A DNA stretch of 64,000 bases from AV80 sp035536995 (GTDB lineage Bacteria; Verrucomicrobiota; Verrucomicrobiia; Chthoniobacterales; UBA10450), in the NCBI GenBank assembly GCA_035536995.1, contig DATLNB010000007.1, positions 1-64,000 of the forward strand. Reading direction: 5' to 3'. Shown here one piece after another: positions 33,831 to 42,873 of the stretch (its first letter is position 1; every line of letters starts with the position of its first letter). The position numbers and the translations under genes were made by a program. A model generated the notes under the pieces. The model had not been told where the DNA came from. It did not search any database and saw nothing but the letters and a program-made list of their open reading frames with translations.

Positions 33831-36752
33831 TCAGAAAATATACGCTTCGACAACCGCGACGCCGGTCCCGCCGTTCTTGCCCCGAACAATCGCCGTATAA
33901 GCGCCCCGCGGCAGGTTGCCGCGAACAATGGCCGACTCACTATCGTTCGCAGGCTGGAAACCGAGACGTTGAAGGGTAGCAGTGTCCGGCGAATTTTTCC
34001 AGTCGTCATTGGAGGCGACGCTCGAGCCATTGCTGTTGAACAATTCGAGCATCGGATCGGCAAGCGGATTTGTGATACCAGCCTGGCCCAATGATGGCCC
34101 GATCGCCCTGATCACAACATTCGTTTGTCCCACGCCGCCTGCGTAAATGAATCCACCGATCAAAACGTTGTCTCCGCCTTGGACAAAGCCGCGCGTCGCG
34201 ATGTTAGCTAACGTTGAGGTCTGGATCGGATCCAAATCGTAAGCCTCAACTACCGCAATACCGGTCGTATTGTTTGCGCCCCGGACCACACCGGTGTAGG
34301 CGCCAGGATTGAGGGTAGCGAGGATCGCAGATTCATTCGGGTGGCTTGGGGCCAAACCGCTGGCCTGGATAGCGATGGCTTGGTCCGTCGGGAGGAGAGC
34401 GTTTATCAGGGTGGTGTTCCAATCGTCGTTGCTCGCGATCAGCGCGCCACTTCCGTCATGCAGCTCGAGCACCGGATTTTGGAGGGTGCCGGCGAGGAGG
34501 CTGTTCAGCGACGGTCCAATGGCGCGCACCATAATTCGCTTCGGCCCAGGCCCCTGAATGATGAACCCGCCAATCAAGACGTTTTGATCGGTGCCGACCG
34601 GAAGCCGGGTCGAGATATTCGCGGCGAAAGCGGATGGGGAAGGCCGCGTGGCAAAGGATGATCCGCCGACTGTCATAGTGTGGACCCCATCAGCCGAGGT
34701 GTTGATAATGCCGGCGTCGTTCGCCTGGACGACTCCATCAATAGTCGGTGGCGAAGTCGCGGCGTACGCAACATAGGCTGGCAGCGGCAGCGTCTCGCCT
34801 GGTGCCGCAGACGTAGGAACAGTGGGCGGAATCATCAGAATGGCGCCCGCGGCGGTATTAGAATGGCCCTCGAAATTATCGTAGAGCGACTTGTCAATCA
34901 CAGTCCCGTCCGCATGGCGGATCGTTAGGTCGTTTAACTCGGCCACAGTTTTTGGCGGCCCCGTAAGCTCGTTAAAAAAGGCGGTCCCGGTTGGGAGAAA
35001 GGTGTTCCCGTTGAGCTGCATTCGATTGAAGGGCGGGAAGTCGCGATCGCCTTCGTAGATGGCGGTCAGGCCGTTATTGCCGGCGAAGATGGAATTCTGG
35101 ACAATGCCGCTCACTTCGAAGTCCGGCAGGCCCCCGAAGGCCACGTTCGGTGCGCTGATGATCGCGACGCCCCGGGCGCGACCGTTAACGGAGTTATTAA
35201 GGATGTTGCTGTCGCTCAGGTTGAGCGAAGCGCCGAAGAGCGTCAACCCTGTCCCCGGCTCGCCCGAAGTTCCTCGCGCGATCGTGCTTTTCGTTACGTT
35301 GCCGATACTTCCGTCGATCAGCTGTATGCCAGCCCCGGAATTCGTCGCAGTGCAATGCTGAACAATCGAATTGTCCATCGTCAGGTTGATGAAGGTGCCG
35401 AGGATCGCGCCGCCGGTCCCGGGCAGACCCCCCGGGGCACCGGTATCGCCGATTGCCGCGCTATCTGCCATGACCACGCGGGTAAGCTTGACCACGCCGC
35501 GGTTGCCGTCCGGGGTTCCGTTCAGGGCGGCGCCCCCGAGGCCGTAGGCGAAATTCATATCCCCACCGGCATAAATGCAGCCGCCCTGCCGGGCGCTTTT
35601 CACGTTCGGTCCCGAGCCGCGGATCAAACAGTCGGTCATGATTAACTGGATGGGCCGATGGTTTATCCCAGGGTTCTCCGACGAAAGTGCGATGATCGCT
35701 CCGCCCTGGCCACCCTCACTCCCGGTGCCAGTGGCCTGATTGCCGGAAAAGATGCAGCCGGTGAATTCCGTGATCGCCAGGTAATTGCTAATCGCTCCGC
35801 CTTGCCGCGAGCTATTGTTGGTGAACCGGCAATTATAAAACTTCGCGGTCGTTTGCCCCTCGAAGTGTGCTGCGCCCCCGACGGCGGGCGCGTCCACTGC
35901 AACCGAGGGATCGTATTGCGCGCGATTTCCGGTGAACGCTGAATCCCTGATTACGACATCGACGCTCGGAGTTGCGAGCGGTTCTCTCCATGAGCCATTG
36001 GTGTCGATCGCACCACCTACGTAGCCGGCCCGGTTGTTTTCGAAGGCGCAGTTACTGATCCTCACTACGCCGTCACCGACATAGATCGCGCCACCGGCTG
36101 AGTTCTTCTTGTGGTTGGGCACGTCGACGCGATTAGCGGTGAAGCGAGAGCCGTTGATGAAAACAGTCGAGCCAGTAATGCTCATGCCTCCGCCGAAATT
36201 CGGGGACGTGTTATCCGTCCACGTGCAGTTATTGAATGAGACAACAGAACCCGCGATCCATTGGGCGCCACCTCCAGTACCCGAGCCCAGAGCGGAATTG
36301 TTCTGGAAGGTGCAGGATTGGAACACAACCTTCGAGTTGACCAGGGTCATGCCGCCCCCGATGAAATTATCGCGGGTAACGCCATTGGCGAAGGTCAGGA
36401 ACTCAAAGTTGATCTGCTTCAGCTTTGCCGGGTTGGATGGCGCGATTTTCAGAATGTCCGTCGATCCGCCTCCGGAAAGGACAACGGCTGCGCCAGGCGC
36501 GGCGCGGACCGTAAAACCTTTCGGGGCGGGGAGATCGAAGATGTTATACCCTCCGCGGGGCGCCTGGTAGGTGCCTCCAGCCAGTTCGATAATGCCGCCG
36601 TCGCTCACGGCGTTGATCGCCGCGCCAAGGTTTGGCTGTTCCGACGGCACGTGGATGATCTGTTGCCCCGTGCAAAGCGACGCCCCGAGGATGAAGAACG
36701 CAGCAATGGCTAACCCAGGGTGTCGGTGAATATGGAGAGCAGGTGCAATCAC
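33831..36752 (-). CDS. Exported parallel beta-helix protein with C-terminal 'NVLIGGFI' repeats
   Basis: A 973-residue surface protein. A signal peptide (LAIAAFFILGASLCTG) is followed by a right-handed beta-helix (about 30-590) with coils such as FQSCTFQNNSALG, FNNCTWTDNTS, ISNCAFENNRAGYVGGAID, similar to Chlamydia-type polymorphic outer membrane proteins and pectin lyase-like folds. After a spacer, two repeats of the 'NVLIGGFI' module finish the chain (from about 705): ANISTRLPVGTDQNVLIGGF, MVRAIGPSL, VVRGANNTTGIAVVEAYDLD, then ANIATRGFVQGG and a final VVEAYIF. Start is GTG. It stands between GT-C-like and GT2 genes, so it may be the glycosylated product or an exported glycan-active protein. 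Confidence 0.82.
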   Translation of the reverse strand: MIAPALHIHRHPGLAIAAFFILGASLCTGQQIIHVPSEQPNLGAAINAVSDGGIIELAGGTYQAPRGGYNIFDLPAPKGFTVRAAPGAAVVLSGGGSTDILKIAPSNPAKLKQINFEFLTFANGVTRDNFIGGGMTLVNSKVVFQSCTFQNNSALGSGTGGGAQWIAGSVVSFNNCTWTDNTSPNFGGGMSITGSTVFINGSRFTANRVDVPNHKKNSAGGAIYVGDGVVRISNCAFENNRAGYVGGAIDTNGSWREPLATPSVDVVIRDSAFTGNRAQYDPSVAVDAPAVGGAAHFEGQTTAKFYNCRFTNNSSRQGGAISNYLAITEFTGCIFSGNQATGTGSEGGQGGAIIALSSENPGINHRPIQLIMTDCLIRGSGPNVKSARQGGCIYAGGDMNFAYGLGGAALNGTPDGNRGVVKLTRVVMADSAAIGDTGAPGGLPGTGGAILGTFINLTMDNSIVQHCTATNSGAGIQLIDGSIGNVTKSTIARGTSGEPGTGLTLFGASLNLSDSNILNNSVNGRARGVAIISAPNVAFGGLPDFEVSGIVQNSIFAGNNGLTAIYEGDRDFPPFNRMQLNGNTFLPTGTAFFNELTGPPKTVAELNDLTIRHADGTVIDKSLYDNFEGHSNTAAGAILMIPPTVPTSAAPGETLPLPAYVAYAATSPPTIDGVVQANDAGIINTSADGVHTMTVGGSSFATRPSPSAFAANISTRLPVGTDQNVLIGGFIIQGPGPKRIMVRAIGPSLNSLLAGTLQNPVLELHDGSGALIASNDDWNTTLINALLPTDQAIAIQASGLAPSHPNESAILATLNPGAYTGVVRGANNTTGIAVVEAYDLDPIQTSTLANIATRGFVQGGDNVLIGGFIYAGGVGQTNVVIRAIGPSLGQAGITNPLADPMLELFNSNGSSVASNDDWKNSPDTATLQRLGFQPANDSESAIVRGNLPRGAYTAIVRGKNGGTGVAVVEAYIF

Positions 36753-36843
36753 AGGAATGTTGTATGGCGAACGGTTATAAGCGGGACGACCGCCCCGCCC
36801 ACCTTTTTTCCGCAGGCTTCGTGCCGCAGCAGCGTCCTTTCGT

Positions 36844-38634
36844 TCAGGGGAGCGTCTGCCGCGTGGTCAGCGGATACAGCACCGTTTTTTCGGCATCGAA
36901 GGCCCATGCCGTGATCACCTGGGGCCCCTCGGGGACTTTCGATCGCTTGAACTCGCATGACCACCCGCAGGCCTCGTATCGGCGGTCTTGCAACGCCTCG
37001 CTCACATGCGGTCGCGCTATCGTAGGCGTCGTGACCGCGAAAGCGATTCGCCCTTTGCCCGGATCTTCGTAGGCCAGAACAATCGCATCAGCGGGACGGA
37101 CCCCTTTCGGGATCATCGCCCAGCCCGAGGCTTCCCACGTATCAGCGTTTTTCGCTGTAACCTTCTCGAAAAAGCCGGCGAGCTGCGCGCGACTGCTCAT
37201 TTTCGATAAATCAGGACTTTCAAAAAGGCGTGGATGCATGAGGCCGAGGCGGTCCGCCACATTGGCCCAAACCGTTACCTGCCCAGCGTCTGCAATCAGG
37301 TACTTCGAAAAGGTGGGACCGGCGTCGAGGACGTTGGTAAAAAGGAGCGCCGCTTTGCCGTGGAGGCGGTTGCGCCATGATTCCTGGATGGCGCCGATCC
37401 CCCACCAGAAAGCATAAAGGTAACCGATCAACAGGAGGGTGGGGCATGCGGTTAAGAGCCAAGCCGTGCCAAACCACCTGATGCCATTGATTTCACGATG
37501 CTTCGGTTTCTGTTGCGACCGATTGGTTATTGCGACTGCGAAGAGCCCCACGATTGAAATCGAGAGATAGAGCGAAAATGTCGCGTACCGGGAATCCTGG
37601 CCCTGGTTCAGGCCAAACCCGATTCGGGTTGTTGCGGCAAGGGCCGCATTGGCAAAGGCAAACGCGCCAATCCCAAGCCAGGGTAGCATGTTCCTCCTGG
37701 AATCAGGGTCGCGAGAACGCATCATCCAAAGGAAGCCGCCTAAGTATAAAGCGAGCAGGAGAGTCCCGAAGCTAGCCGCGATGACGATCGATTCATTACG
37801 GTCGGCCTTGGAAAGGTGTCCGCCGAGGAAGGTGGTGATGTAGAGAAAGTAATCTAGCGGATTCCGCGAGGCAGCGAGCGGAGGATGGTATGACGGCTTA
37901 ACGTAATTGTTGAAGTAGCAAGCCATGGCTACCACGCCTGCCAGGATCCAGCCCGCGAGCCAGAACCAGCGGCGAAAAGGGTGTAGCCTTGTCTCGTAAA
38001 GGAGAGCGACAGGAAAGATAATCGCCCAAAGGATAGCTCCACCTCCAAAGGAAAACGTAGCTCCGAAGGCTATCGCGACGCAGACCACGAACTTCCAGTG
38101 GAGAGCGAGCCGCGACACTGCCGCCGCGACACCCGCCGCCAGTAGCGCGTTGGTCAGGAACAAGACATACTGGTAGCCCCAGGTCCAATTCTCCGCCTGA
38201 ACCGGGCTGAACAGGAGCAGGTTAAGAAGGCCCAATAACAACAGCGTTCTATGAACAGACGTATTAACGGTCCGGCGCAGGACGGACCAAAATGAGGCCG
38301 AAGTGAGCGCGACCAAGAGGAGGGAAAAAAACATCGCGCCTTTCGTGTTCCCCGACGTCAAAGGGGTAAGCACAAGCAGGATGAGCTTAGGCAGAAAGTA
38401 GCGATGCTCGTTATGCTGAGTGGAAAACTCGGCGAACTTGAGGGTATGCTCGTGCGCTCTGGATAAAAAATCCACCCACGCCCATTCATCCGCGTAAGGA
38501 ATATCGACGCCGTAACGCGCGATTAAACGCGCCATGAAAAGGGCGGGACTGAACGCCAGCAAAGCGAGCAGCACAGTGGTAGCCCGTCGAACGACCGGAT
38601 GGTGAGTAAAATGGACTAGCGACGTGATCGTCAA
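36844..38634 (-). CDS. GT-C-like polytopic membrane protein, paralogue B
   Basis: A 596-residue membrane protein of the four-member family. After helix 1: ARYGVDIPYADEWAWVDFL; then FSTQHNEHRYFLPKLIL; then LLLFSPVQAENWTWGYQ. Several more helices follow to about residue 430. The C-terminal module has ASGWAMIPKG, AIVLAYEDPGKGRIAFAV, ARPHVSEAL, ACGWSCEF, VITAWAFDAEKTVLYPL. The acidic DE after the first helix is where GT-C transferases keep their catalytic residue. It lies 36 bases downstream of paralogue C on the same strand and is the last gene of that set. The only in-frame start upstream of helix 1 is TTG 38634. Function inferred. Confidence 0.78.
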   Translation of the reverse strand: MTITSLVHFTHHPVVRRATTVLLALLAFSPALFMARLIARYGVDIPYADEWAWVDFLSRAHEHTLKFAEFSTQHNEHRYFLPKLILLVLTPLTSGNTKGAMFFSLLLVALTSASFWSVLRRTVNTSVHRTLLLLGLLNLLLFSPVQAENWTWGYQYVLFLTNALLAAGVAAAVSRLALHWKFVVCVAIAFGATFSFGGGAILWAIIFPVALLYETRLHPFRRWFWLAGWILAGVVAMACYFNNYVKPSYHPPLAASRNPLDYFLYITTFLGGHLSKADRNESIVIAASFGTLLLALYLGGFLWMMRSRDPDSRRNMLPWLGIGAFAFANAALAATTRIGFGLNQGQDSRYATFSLYLSISIVGLFAVAITNRSQQKPKHREINGIRWFGTAWLLTACPTLLLIGYLYAFWWGIGAIQESWRNRLHGKAALLFTNVLDAGPTFSKYLIADAGQVTVWANVADRLGLMHPRLFESPDLSKMSSRAQLAGFFEKVTAKNADTWEASGWAMIPKGVRPADAIVLAYEDPGKGRIAFAVTTPTIARPHVSEALQDRRYEACGWSCEFKRSKVPEGPQVITAWAFDAEKTVLYPLTTRQTLP

Positions 38635-38670
38635 AATCGGTAACAGCTCCTTCCCGCGCCCGGCTCCGGG

Positions 38671-40431
38671 TTAATGAAGAAGTTTCGGCGTGCCGAGCTG
38701 ATACAGGATAGCGTGGTTCGCGTCCATCGCCCATGCACTGACAACAATGTCACCCGCCGGCAGGATGGACCGGTCGAAATGGCATGTCCAGCCGCTCGCC
38801 TCTGCTGCCGGCTTCTTCAGCACGGCGGCGACATCAGGCCGATTATGGATTTCATCCGCCACCCGGAACGCGACTGCGCCGCGTGCCGGATCCTCGTAGC
38901 TCAGGATTACACAGTGGGCCCGGGTGCTTGTGCCTGGAAGAATGGCCCACCCGACCACAGAACACGACGATCCCGCCGTGGTTATAAAGTCAACGAACCC
39001 GAGATCCGGATGTTGCTTCGTCTTGAGCTGGGCAATCTCCGCGGTTCGAAGCATTGAGGGATGTAAAAGGCCGATCTTATCGAGGGTGTTCGCGTAGGCG
39101 CGGGCTTCAGGCGCATTCGCCATCAGATAACGGTCGTGTATTTCGCCAGTCTCCATGACATTGGAAAAGAGCAACGCTCCTTTACCCCAGAGACGGGTTC
39201 CCTGGCTCTCAATCATAAAGCTGCGCCCCCAGGAGAAGGCGGTAAGAGTAAGGACGGCGAAAGCGGTCAATAAGATCGTCTCGAGGCGCACAATCGCGCC
39301 CTCGAAGCGCCTGCTTGCGGTGCGCGAATAAACTTCATGCTTAAGAATTACGATCAGGGCGGCAGTAGCGCCGCCCAGATAAAGGGAAAAGGAAGTATAG
39401 CGTGAGTCGAGCGCCTGGCTGACGCCGAATCCGATGCGCGCGGCGGCTGCCAGGACCGCATTAAGAATGGCGTAGCTGCCAAGCGCCACCCAGGGCAGAA
39501 TGCGCCGACGTAATTCGAAGTCCTGGCGATGTCGAAAAGCGTAAGCGACTGCCACGCTCCAAAGGACCAGCAAAACCGTGCCGACCAAGGCTGCCTGGAA
39601 AATCGGCTCTGACCGCGCGGCCCGCGAAAGATGAGCACCCAGGAAAGTGGTGACATAGAGGAAGTAATCCACTGGATTTCGGGAGGCGGCGATATGGGGG
39701 TGATAGGGCGGCTTAACATAATGGAAGAAGTAGAGGGCCATGGTGGCAGCGGCGACAGCTCCCCAGGCGACGAGCCATGCGGTCATAGTTTTCCATGTGA
39801 TCTCCCGATGGATCAGCAGTCCGAGCGGAAAGGTGAGCACCCAAAGCAAGACACCTCCACCGAATGAAAAGCTGGCGATCAACGCGATAGCCCCGCACAG
39901 GGCGAATTTCTTTCCCGGATTCAATCCGGAGAAAGCAGCGACCAACCCGCAGGTGAAAAGAAAATTGCAGAAAAAGAGCGGGAATTGAAATCCCCAAATC
40001 CAATTTTCGGCCTGGACCGGCGAGAAGAGGAGCAGACTAAATAGACATAAGAGGAGAGTCTGTGCGCTGGTCGATATCGCTGTTTTTCTGAGGAGCCACC
40101 AAAGATTTGCTCCGGCCAGCAAGGCCAGAAAAACTGAGAAAAACATTTCTGCACGCAGGTTCCCCTGGAAAGCGAAGGCGAGACCAATGAACAGAAGGCG
40201 GGTAAAAAAGTAGCGATGTTCGTTATGCTGGGCGAACAGATCAGCCACGGTAAGGGTCCCGGCGTGCGCCTTCTCGAGGAGCGGGGCAAAGGTAAATTCA
40301 TCCGCGAACGGAACATCGACGCCATAGCGGGCGATGAGCGCGACCAGATAGAGGAGCGGAAGAAAGGGCAGGATTGCCAGCGCCGCCTTCTTCGAGGTGA
40401 ACACGGTCCGGCGGCGAGTCTGTTCAGCCAT
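38671..40431 (-). CDS. GT-C-like polytopic membrane protein, paralogue C
   Basis: A 586-residue membrane protein, closest to paralogue B. Shared motifs: ARYGVDVPFADEFTFAPLL, FAQHNEHRYFFTRLLF, LLLFSPVQAENWIWGFQ. The C-terminal module has VVGWAILPG, VILSYEDPARGAVAFRVADE, RPDVAAVL, ASGWTCHFDR, VVSAWAMDANHAILYQL. Its ATG at 40431 overlaps by 8 bases the stop of a DPM1-like GT2, a strong sign of translational coupling with an enzyme that could supply its polyprenyl-phosphate sugar donor. B and C look like a recent tandem duplication. Inner membrane location expected, with the C-terminal module probably on the outer face. Confidence 0.8.
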   Translation of the reverse strand: MAEQTRRRTVFTSKKAALAILPFLPLLYLVALIARYGVDVPFADEFTFAPLLEKAHAGTLTVADLFAQHNEHRYFFTRLLFIGLAFAFQGNLRAEMFFSVFLALLAGANLWWLLRKTAISTSAQTLLLCLFSLLLFSPVQAENWIWGFQFPLFFCNFLFTCGLVAAFSGLNPGKKFALCGAIALIASFSFGGGVLLWVLTFPLGLLIHREITWKTMTAWLVAWGAVAAATMALYFFHYVKPPYHPHIAASRNPVDYFLYVTTFLGAHLSRAARSEPIFQAALVGTVLLVLWSVAVAYAFRHRQDFELRRRILPWVALGSYAILNAVLAAAARIGFGVSQALDSRYTSFSLYLGGATAALIVILKHEVYSRTASRRFEGAIVRLETILLTAFAVLTLTAFSWGRSFMIESQGTRLWGKGALLFSNVMETGEIHDRYLMANAPEARAYANTLDKIGLLHPSMLRTAEIAQLKTKQHPDLGFVDFITTAGSSCSVVGWAILPGTSTRAHCVILSYEDPARGAVAFRVADEIHNRPDVAAVLKKPAAEASGWTCHFDRSILPAGDIVVSAWAMDANHAILYQLGTPKLLH

Positions 40432-41236
40432 CGCCGTGGTCTGGACTGCGCGCGTCGCGAGCGGTCAGCTGGACCGGCGGCCGCCGGTAATCGCCCGCGC
40501 TGAAATATTTTTCGAGCCAGATGTAGAGGCAGATGAAAAGATAACGGCTGCCCATCTCCTTGATCTTTAATTTCGCGTCGCCGTGGCGCCGGTTCCGCCA
40601 GGTAATTGGGATCGTTGTCCAGCTGAAGCCGCGGACAATGGCTTTGAGCGGAATTTCGACTGTGATGTTGAAGTGTGGTGCGATCAGCGGCTGGCAGCCA
40701 TCGATCACTTCGCGGCGGTAAGCTTTGAACGCGTTCGTGGTGTCGTTCAGCTTGAGCCGGAAGAGGACCTTCAGGAAATAATTGGCGAGCCGGTTCAGGA
40801 ACAACTTGATCCGGGGGTAATCGATCACGCCACCGCCCTTGATAAAGCGGCTGCCGAATACGCAGTCGTAGCCTTCGTTCAGCTTGGCCCAGTAACGGAC
40901 GACGTCGCGGCAATCGTCGGATTCATCCGCCATCATGATGACAACGGCATCGCCGCTCATCACACTGAGGCCGCGGGCTACCGCCCGCCCGAAACCGTTC
41001 GGCGCCGGGTTCTGGGTAGGAACCAAAGTGGGAATTCTGCCGCGCAAATCCTGAAGAATTTCCCATGTCCGGTCCGTGCTCCCGTCATCCACCACCACGA
41101 TCTCGTGCGGCACTTCGCGCAGACGGAGCTCGATGTGAAGATGCTCAACCGTCGAAGCGACGCAGCCCTCTTCGTCCCGGGCTGGAATGACGACGGAGAG
41201 CAGCTGGAGCTTCTTGTCGGGGGCGGAAGGAGTCAT
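40424..41236 (-). CDS. Glycosyltransferase family 2, polyprenyl-phosphate sugar synthase-like (DPM1-like)
   Basis: A 270-residue GT-A enzyme starting at ATG 41236. SVVIPARDEEGCVASTVEHL, IVVVDDGSTDRTWEILQDL, MMADESDD (the metal-binding acidic cluster), GSRFIKGGGV and NDTTNAFKAYRREVI are typical of dolichol/undecaprenyl-phosphate mannosyl- and glucosyltransferases. The C-terminal RYLFICLYIWLEKYF is an amphipathic membrane-associated end. Such enzymes make lipid-linked sugars on the inner leaflet, which GT-C enzymes then use outside. Its stop overlaps paralogue C by 8 bases, and its start overlaps the epimerase stop by 4. An ORF extension upstream to 41371 lies inside the epimerase gene and is not used. 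Confidence 0.9.
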   Translation of the reverse strand: MTPSAPDKKLQLLSVVIPARDEEGCVASTVEHLHIELRLREVPHEIVVVDDGSTDRTWEILQDLRGRIPTLVPTQNPAPNGFGRAVARGLSVMSGDAVVIMMADESDDCRDVVRYWAKLNEGYDCVFGSRFIKGGGVIDYPRIKLFLNRLANYFLKVLFRLKLNDTTNAFKAYRREVIDGCQPLIAPHFNITVEIPLKAIVRGFSWTTIPITWRNRRHGDAKLKIKEMGSRYLFICLYIWLEKYFSAGDYRRPPVQLTARDARSPDHGDG

Positions 41237-42303
41237 GACGCGGAGGAAATTTCCAGCCACTCCGGATGCGCCTCCGCGTGCTCCGCGATCTCGCCAAGAA
41301 TTTCTTCCAGAGATGTTCCCGGCTGCCAGCTCCATGTCTGATTGGCCAGCCCCGAATCCATGACCAGCCACGGGACATCAAATCGGCGCGGGGTGGGGTC
41401 ACTCGCGACCTCGTGCGCCCCGAAGCGAGCTGCGCACCACTGACTCAACTGCGCGAGCGACATCGCGTTTTTTGCGCCGCCGCCGAGATTGACGATGCGC
41501 GGCACGGTGGAGTTGCCGGCCGCGAATTGTTGTTCCAAAAGAGGGACCAGGTCGCGCGGATGAAAACAGTCGCGGCACTGCCGGCCTGACCCGTCGAAGC
41601 CGATGTAGCGAAGCGGACGGCGCCGGAGGTAGGCGTTGATCCAGTAGGAGAAAATGCCCTGCTCGGCGTGGCCGAATTGACCCGGGCCGGCCAGGACACC
41701 GCAGCGGTTAATCCAAACGGGAAAATCGAATGCTTCGCCATATTCTAGCGCGACGCATTCCGAAGCGAGCTTCGATGCGCCATAAAGGGAAAGGGGCGGT
41801 GCGGTCGAAAACTCTTCGGTTATACCGTTTAAGCTGACAGCCGGCGGCAAGGTCGTGTGGCGATCGGGCGCGAATGTGTCAGCGGCCGCGGCAACCGGAA
41901 TCTCCGAGAGCGCTTTGACCGAATAGACCCGACTGGTGCTGAGAAGGATAAATCCCGCGTGATGCCGTTTTGCCAGCTCCAGCAGGTTGACCGTGCCATA
42001 GAGGTTGTGCTCGATCAGCTGGCGGCTGCTGGTCGCGCCGTCTACTCCGGCGAGCACGCTCGGATTCGCGGCCGCGTCTATGATCCAATCGATTGGAGGG
42101 AAGCCCTCGAGGTCGCTGTCCGAGCGGACGTCGGCGTGACGGACGGTTATACCGCGCTTCCTCAACCGATCGAGGTTCAGGTGGCTGCCGGCCCGGCTCA
42201 GGTTATCGAATCCCCAAATCTCATGGGTCGAGTTTTTGTCCCGCAGCGCTTCAGCGAGAGTGCTGCCAGCAAACCCGCAGATTCCCGAGATGAGGATCTT
42301 CAC
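41233..42303 (-). CDS. NAD-dependent sugar-nucleotide epimerase/dehydratase (CDP-paratose 2-epimerase-like)
   Basis: A 356-residue extended short-chain dehydrogenase. The NAD loop is GICGFAGSTLAEAL, with acidic FDNLSRAGS after strand 2. Active-site parts are LLSTSRVYS and YGASK (Tyr/Lys). The LSRAGSHLNLDRL stretch, C-terminal HPRDLVPLLEQQ and NLGGGAKNAMSLAQL recall CDP-paratose/tyvelose epimerases, though substrate specificity is not certain. GTG start at 42303. It is placed between pyrE and the DPM1-like GT2 with 3- and 4-base spacing, so it probably supplies a rare sugar nucleotide for this glycan region. Confidence 0.87.
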   Translation of the reverse strand: MKILISGICGFAGSTLAEALRDKNSTHEIWGFDNLSRAGSHLNLDRLRKRGITVRHADVRSDSDLEGFPPIDWIIDAAANPSVLAGVDGATSSRQLIEHNLYGTVNLLELAKRHHAGFILLSTSRVYSVKALSEIPVAAAADTFAPDRHTTLPPAVSLNGITEEFSTAPPLSLYGASKLASECVALEYGEAFDFPVWINRCGVLAGPGQFGHAEQGIFSYWINAYLRRRPLRYIGFDGSGRQCRDCFHPRDLVPLLEQQFAAGNSTVPRIVNLGGGAKNAMSLAQLSQWCAARFGAHEVASDPTPRRFDVPWLVMDSGLANQTWSWQPGTSLEEILGEIAEHAEAHPEWLEISSAS

Positions 42304-42306
42304 CGG

Positions 42307-42873
42307 TTATTTACTACCGGGTTTTACCGCGGGTGTGCCAGCCAGATCAGGCGGAAGCTTGTCCGCCTCGAAAGTCTCCACGTTCATTTCGATCAGGCTG
42401 ACAAAGCGGCATCCATAGTCCGGGCGTTGCCCGCCGCTCCGGTCCACGATCACGCCGACCCCGGCCACTTCCCCGCCGAGGGCCCGGACGATATCCACGG
42501 TTTCCTGGACACGCCCGCCCCGCGTGACCACGTCTTCGGCGACGATAAACCGCTCGTTAGGCCGAATTTGGAACCCGCGCCGCAAAACAAGGCCGCCCGC
42601 CTCCTTCTCGACAAAGATGTGCCGCTTGCCGAGGGCGCGGCCAACTTCCTGTCCCACGATGATCCCTCCGAGCGCCGGTGAGATGACCGTGTCGCATTCA
42701 AGGTCGCGAAGCTTGTCGGCGAGACGTTCGCAAACATCCGCGGCGATTGCGGTATGCTGAAGGAGCAGTGCGCATTGGAAAAACTGCCGGCTATGCAGGC
42801 CGGATCGCAGGACAAAGTGACCATCCAGGAGCGCGCCCGTCTGGCGGAAGATCGCGAGCAAGTCCTCGCTCAT
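42307..42873 (-). CDS. pyrE: Orotate phosphoribosyltransferase
   Basis: PyrE joins orotate to PRPP to give OMP. The 188-residue protein has the PRPP-binding loop FIVAEDVVTRGGRVQET, and a conserved FVEKEAGGLVLRRGF with the catalytic lysine loop region. HFVLRSGLHSRQFFQC at the N-terminus fits the OPRT group that lacks the E. coli length. It overlaps the ridA end by 4 bases (ATGA) and is followed 3 bases later by the sugar epimerase, so pyrimidine synthesis and sugar-nucleotide genes share a transcript here. Confidence 0.93.
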   Translation of the reverse strand: MSEDLLAIFRQTGALLDGHFVLRSGLHSRQFFQCALLLQHTAIAADVCERLADKLRDLECDTVISPALGGIIVGQEVGRALGKRHIFVEKEAGGLVLRRGFQIRPNERFIVAEDVVTRGGRVQETVDIVRALGGEVAGVGVIVDRSGGQRPDYGCRFVSLIEMNVETFEADKLPPDLAGTPAVKPGSK

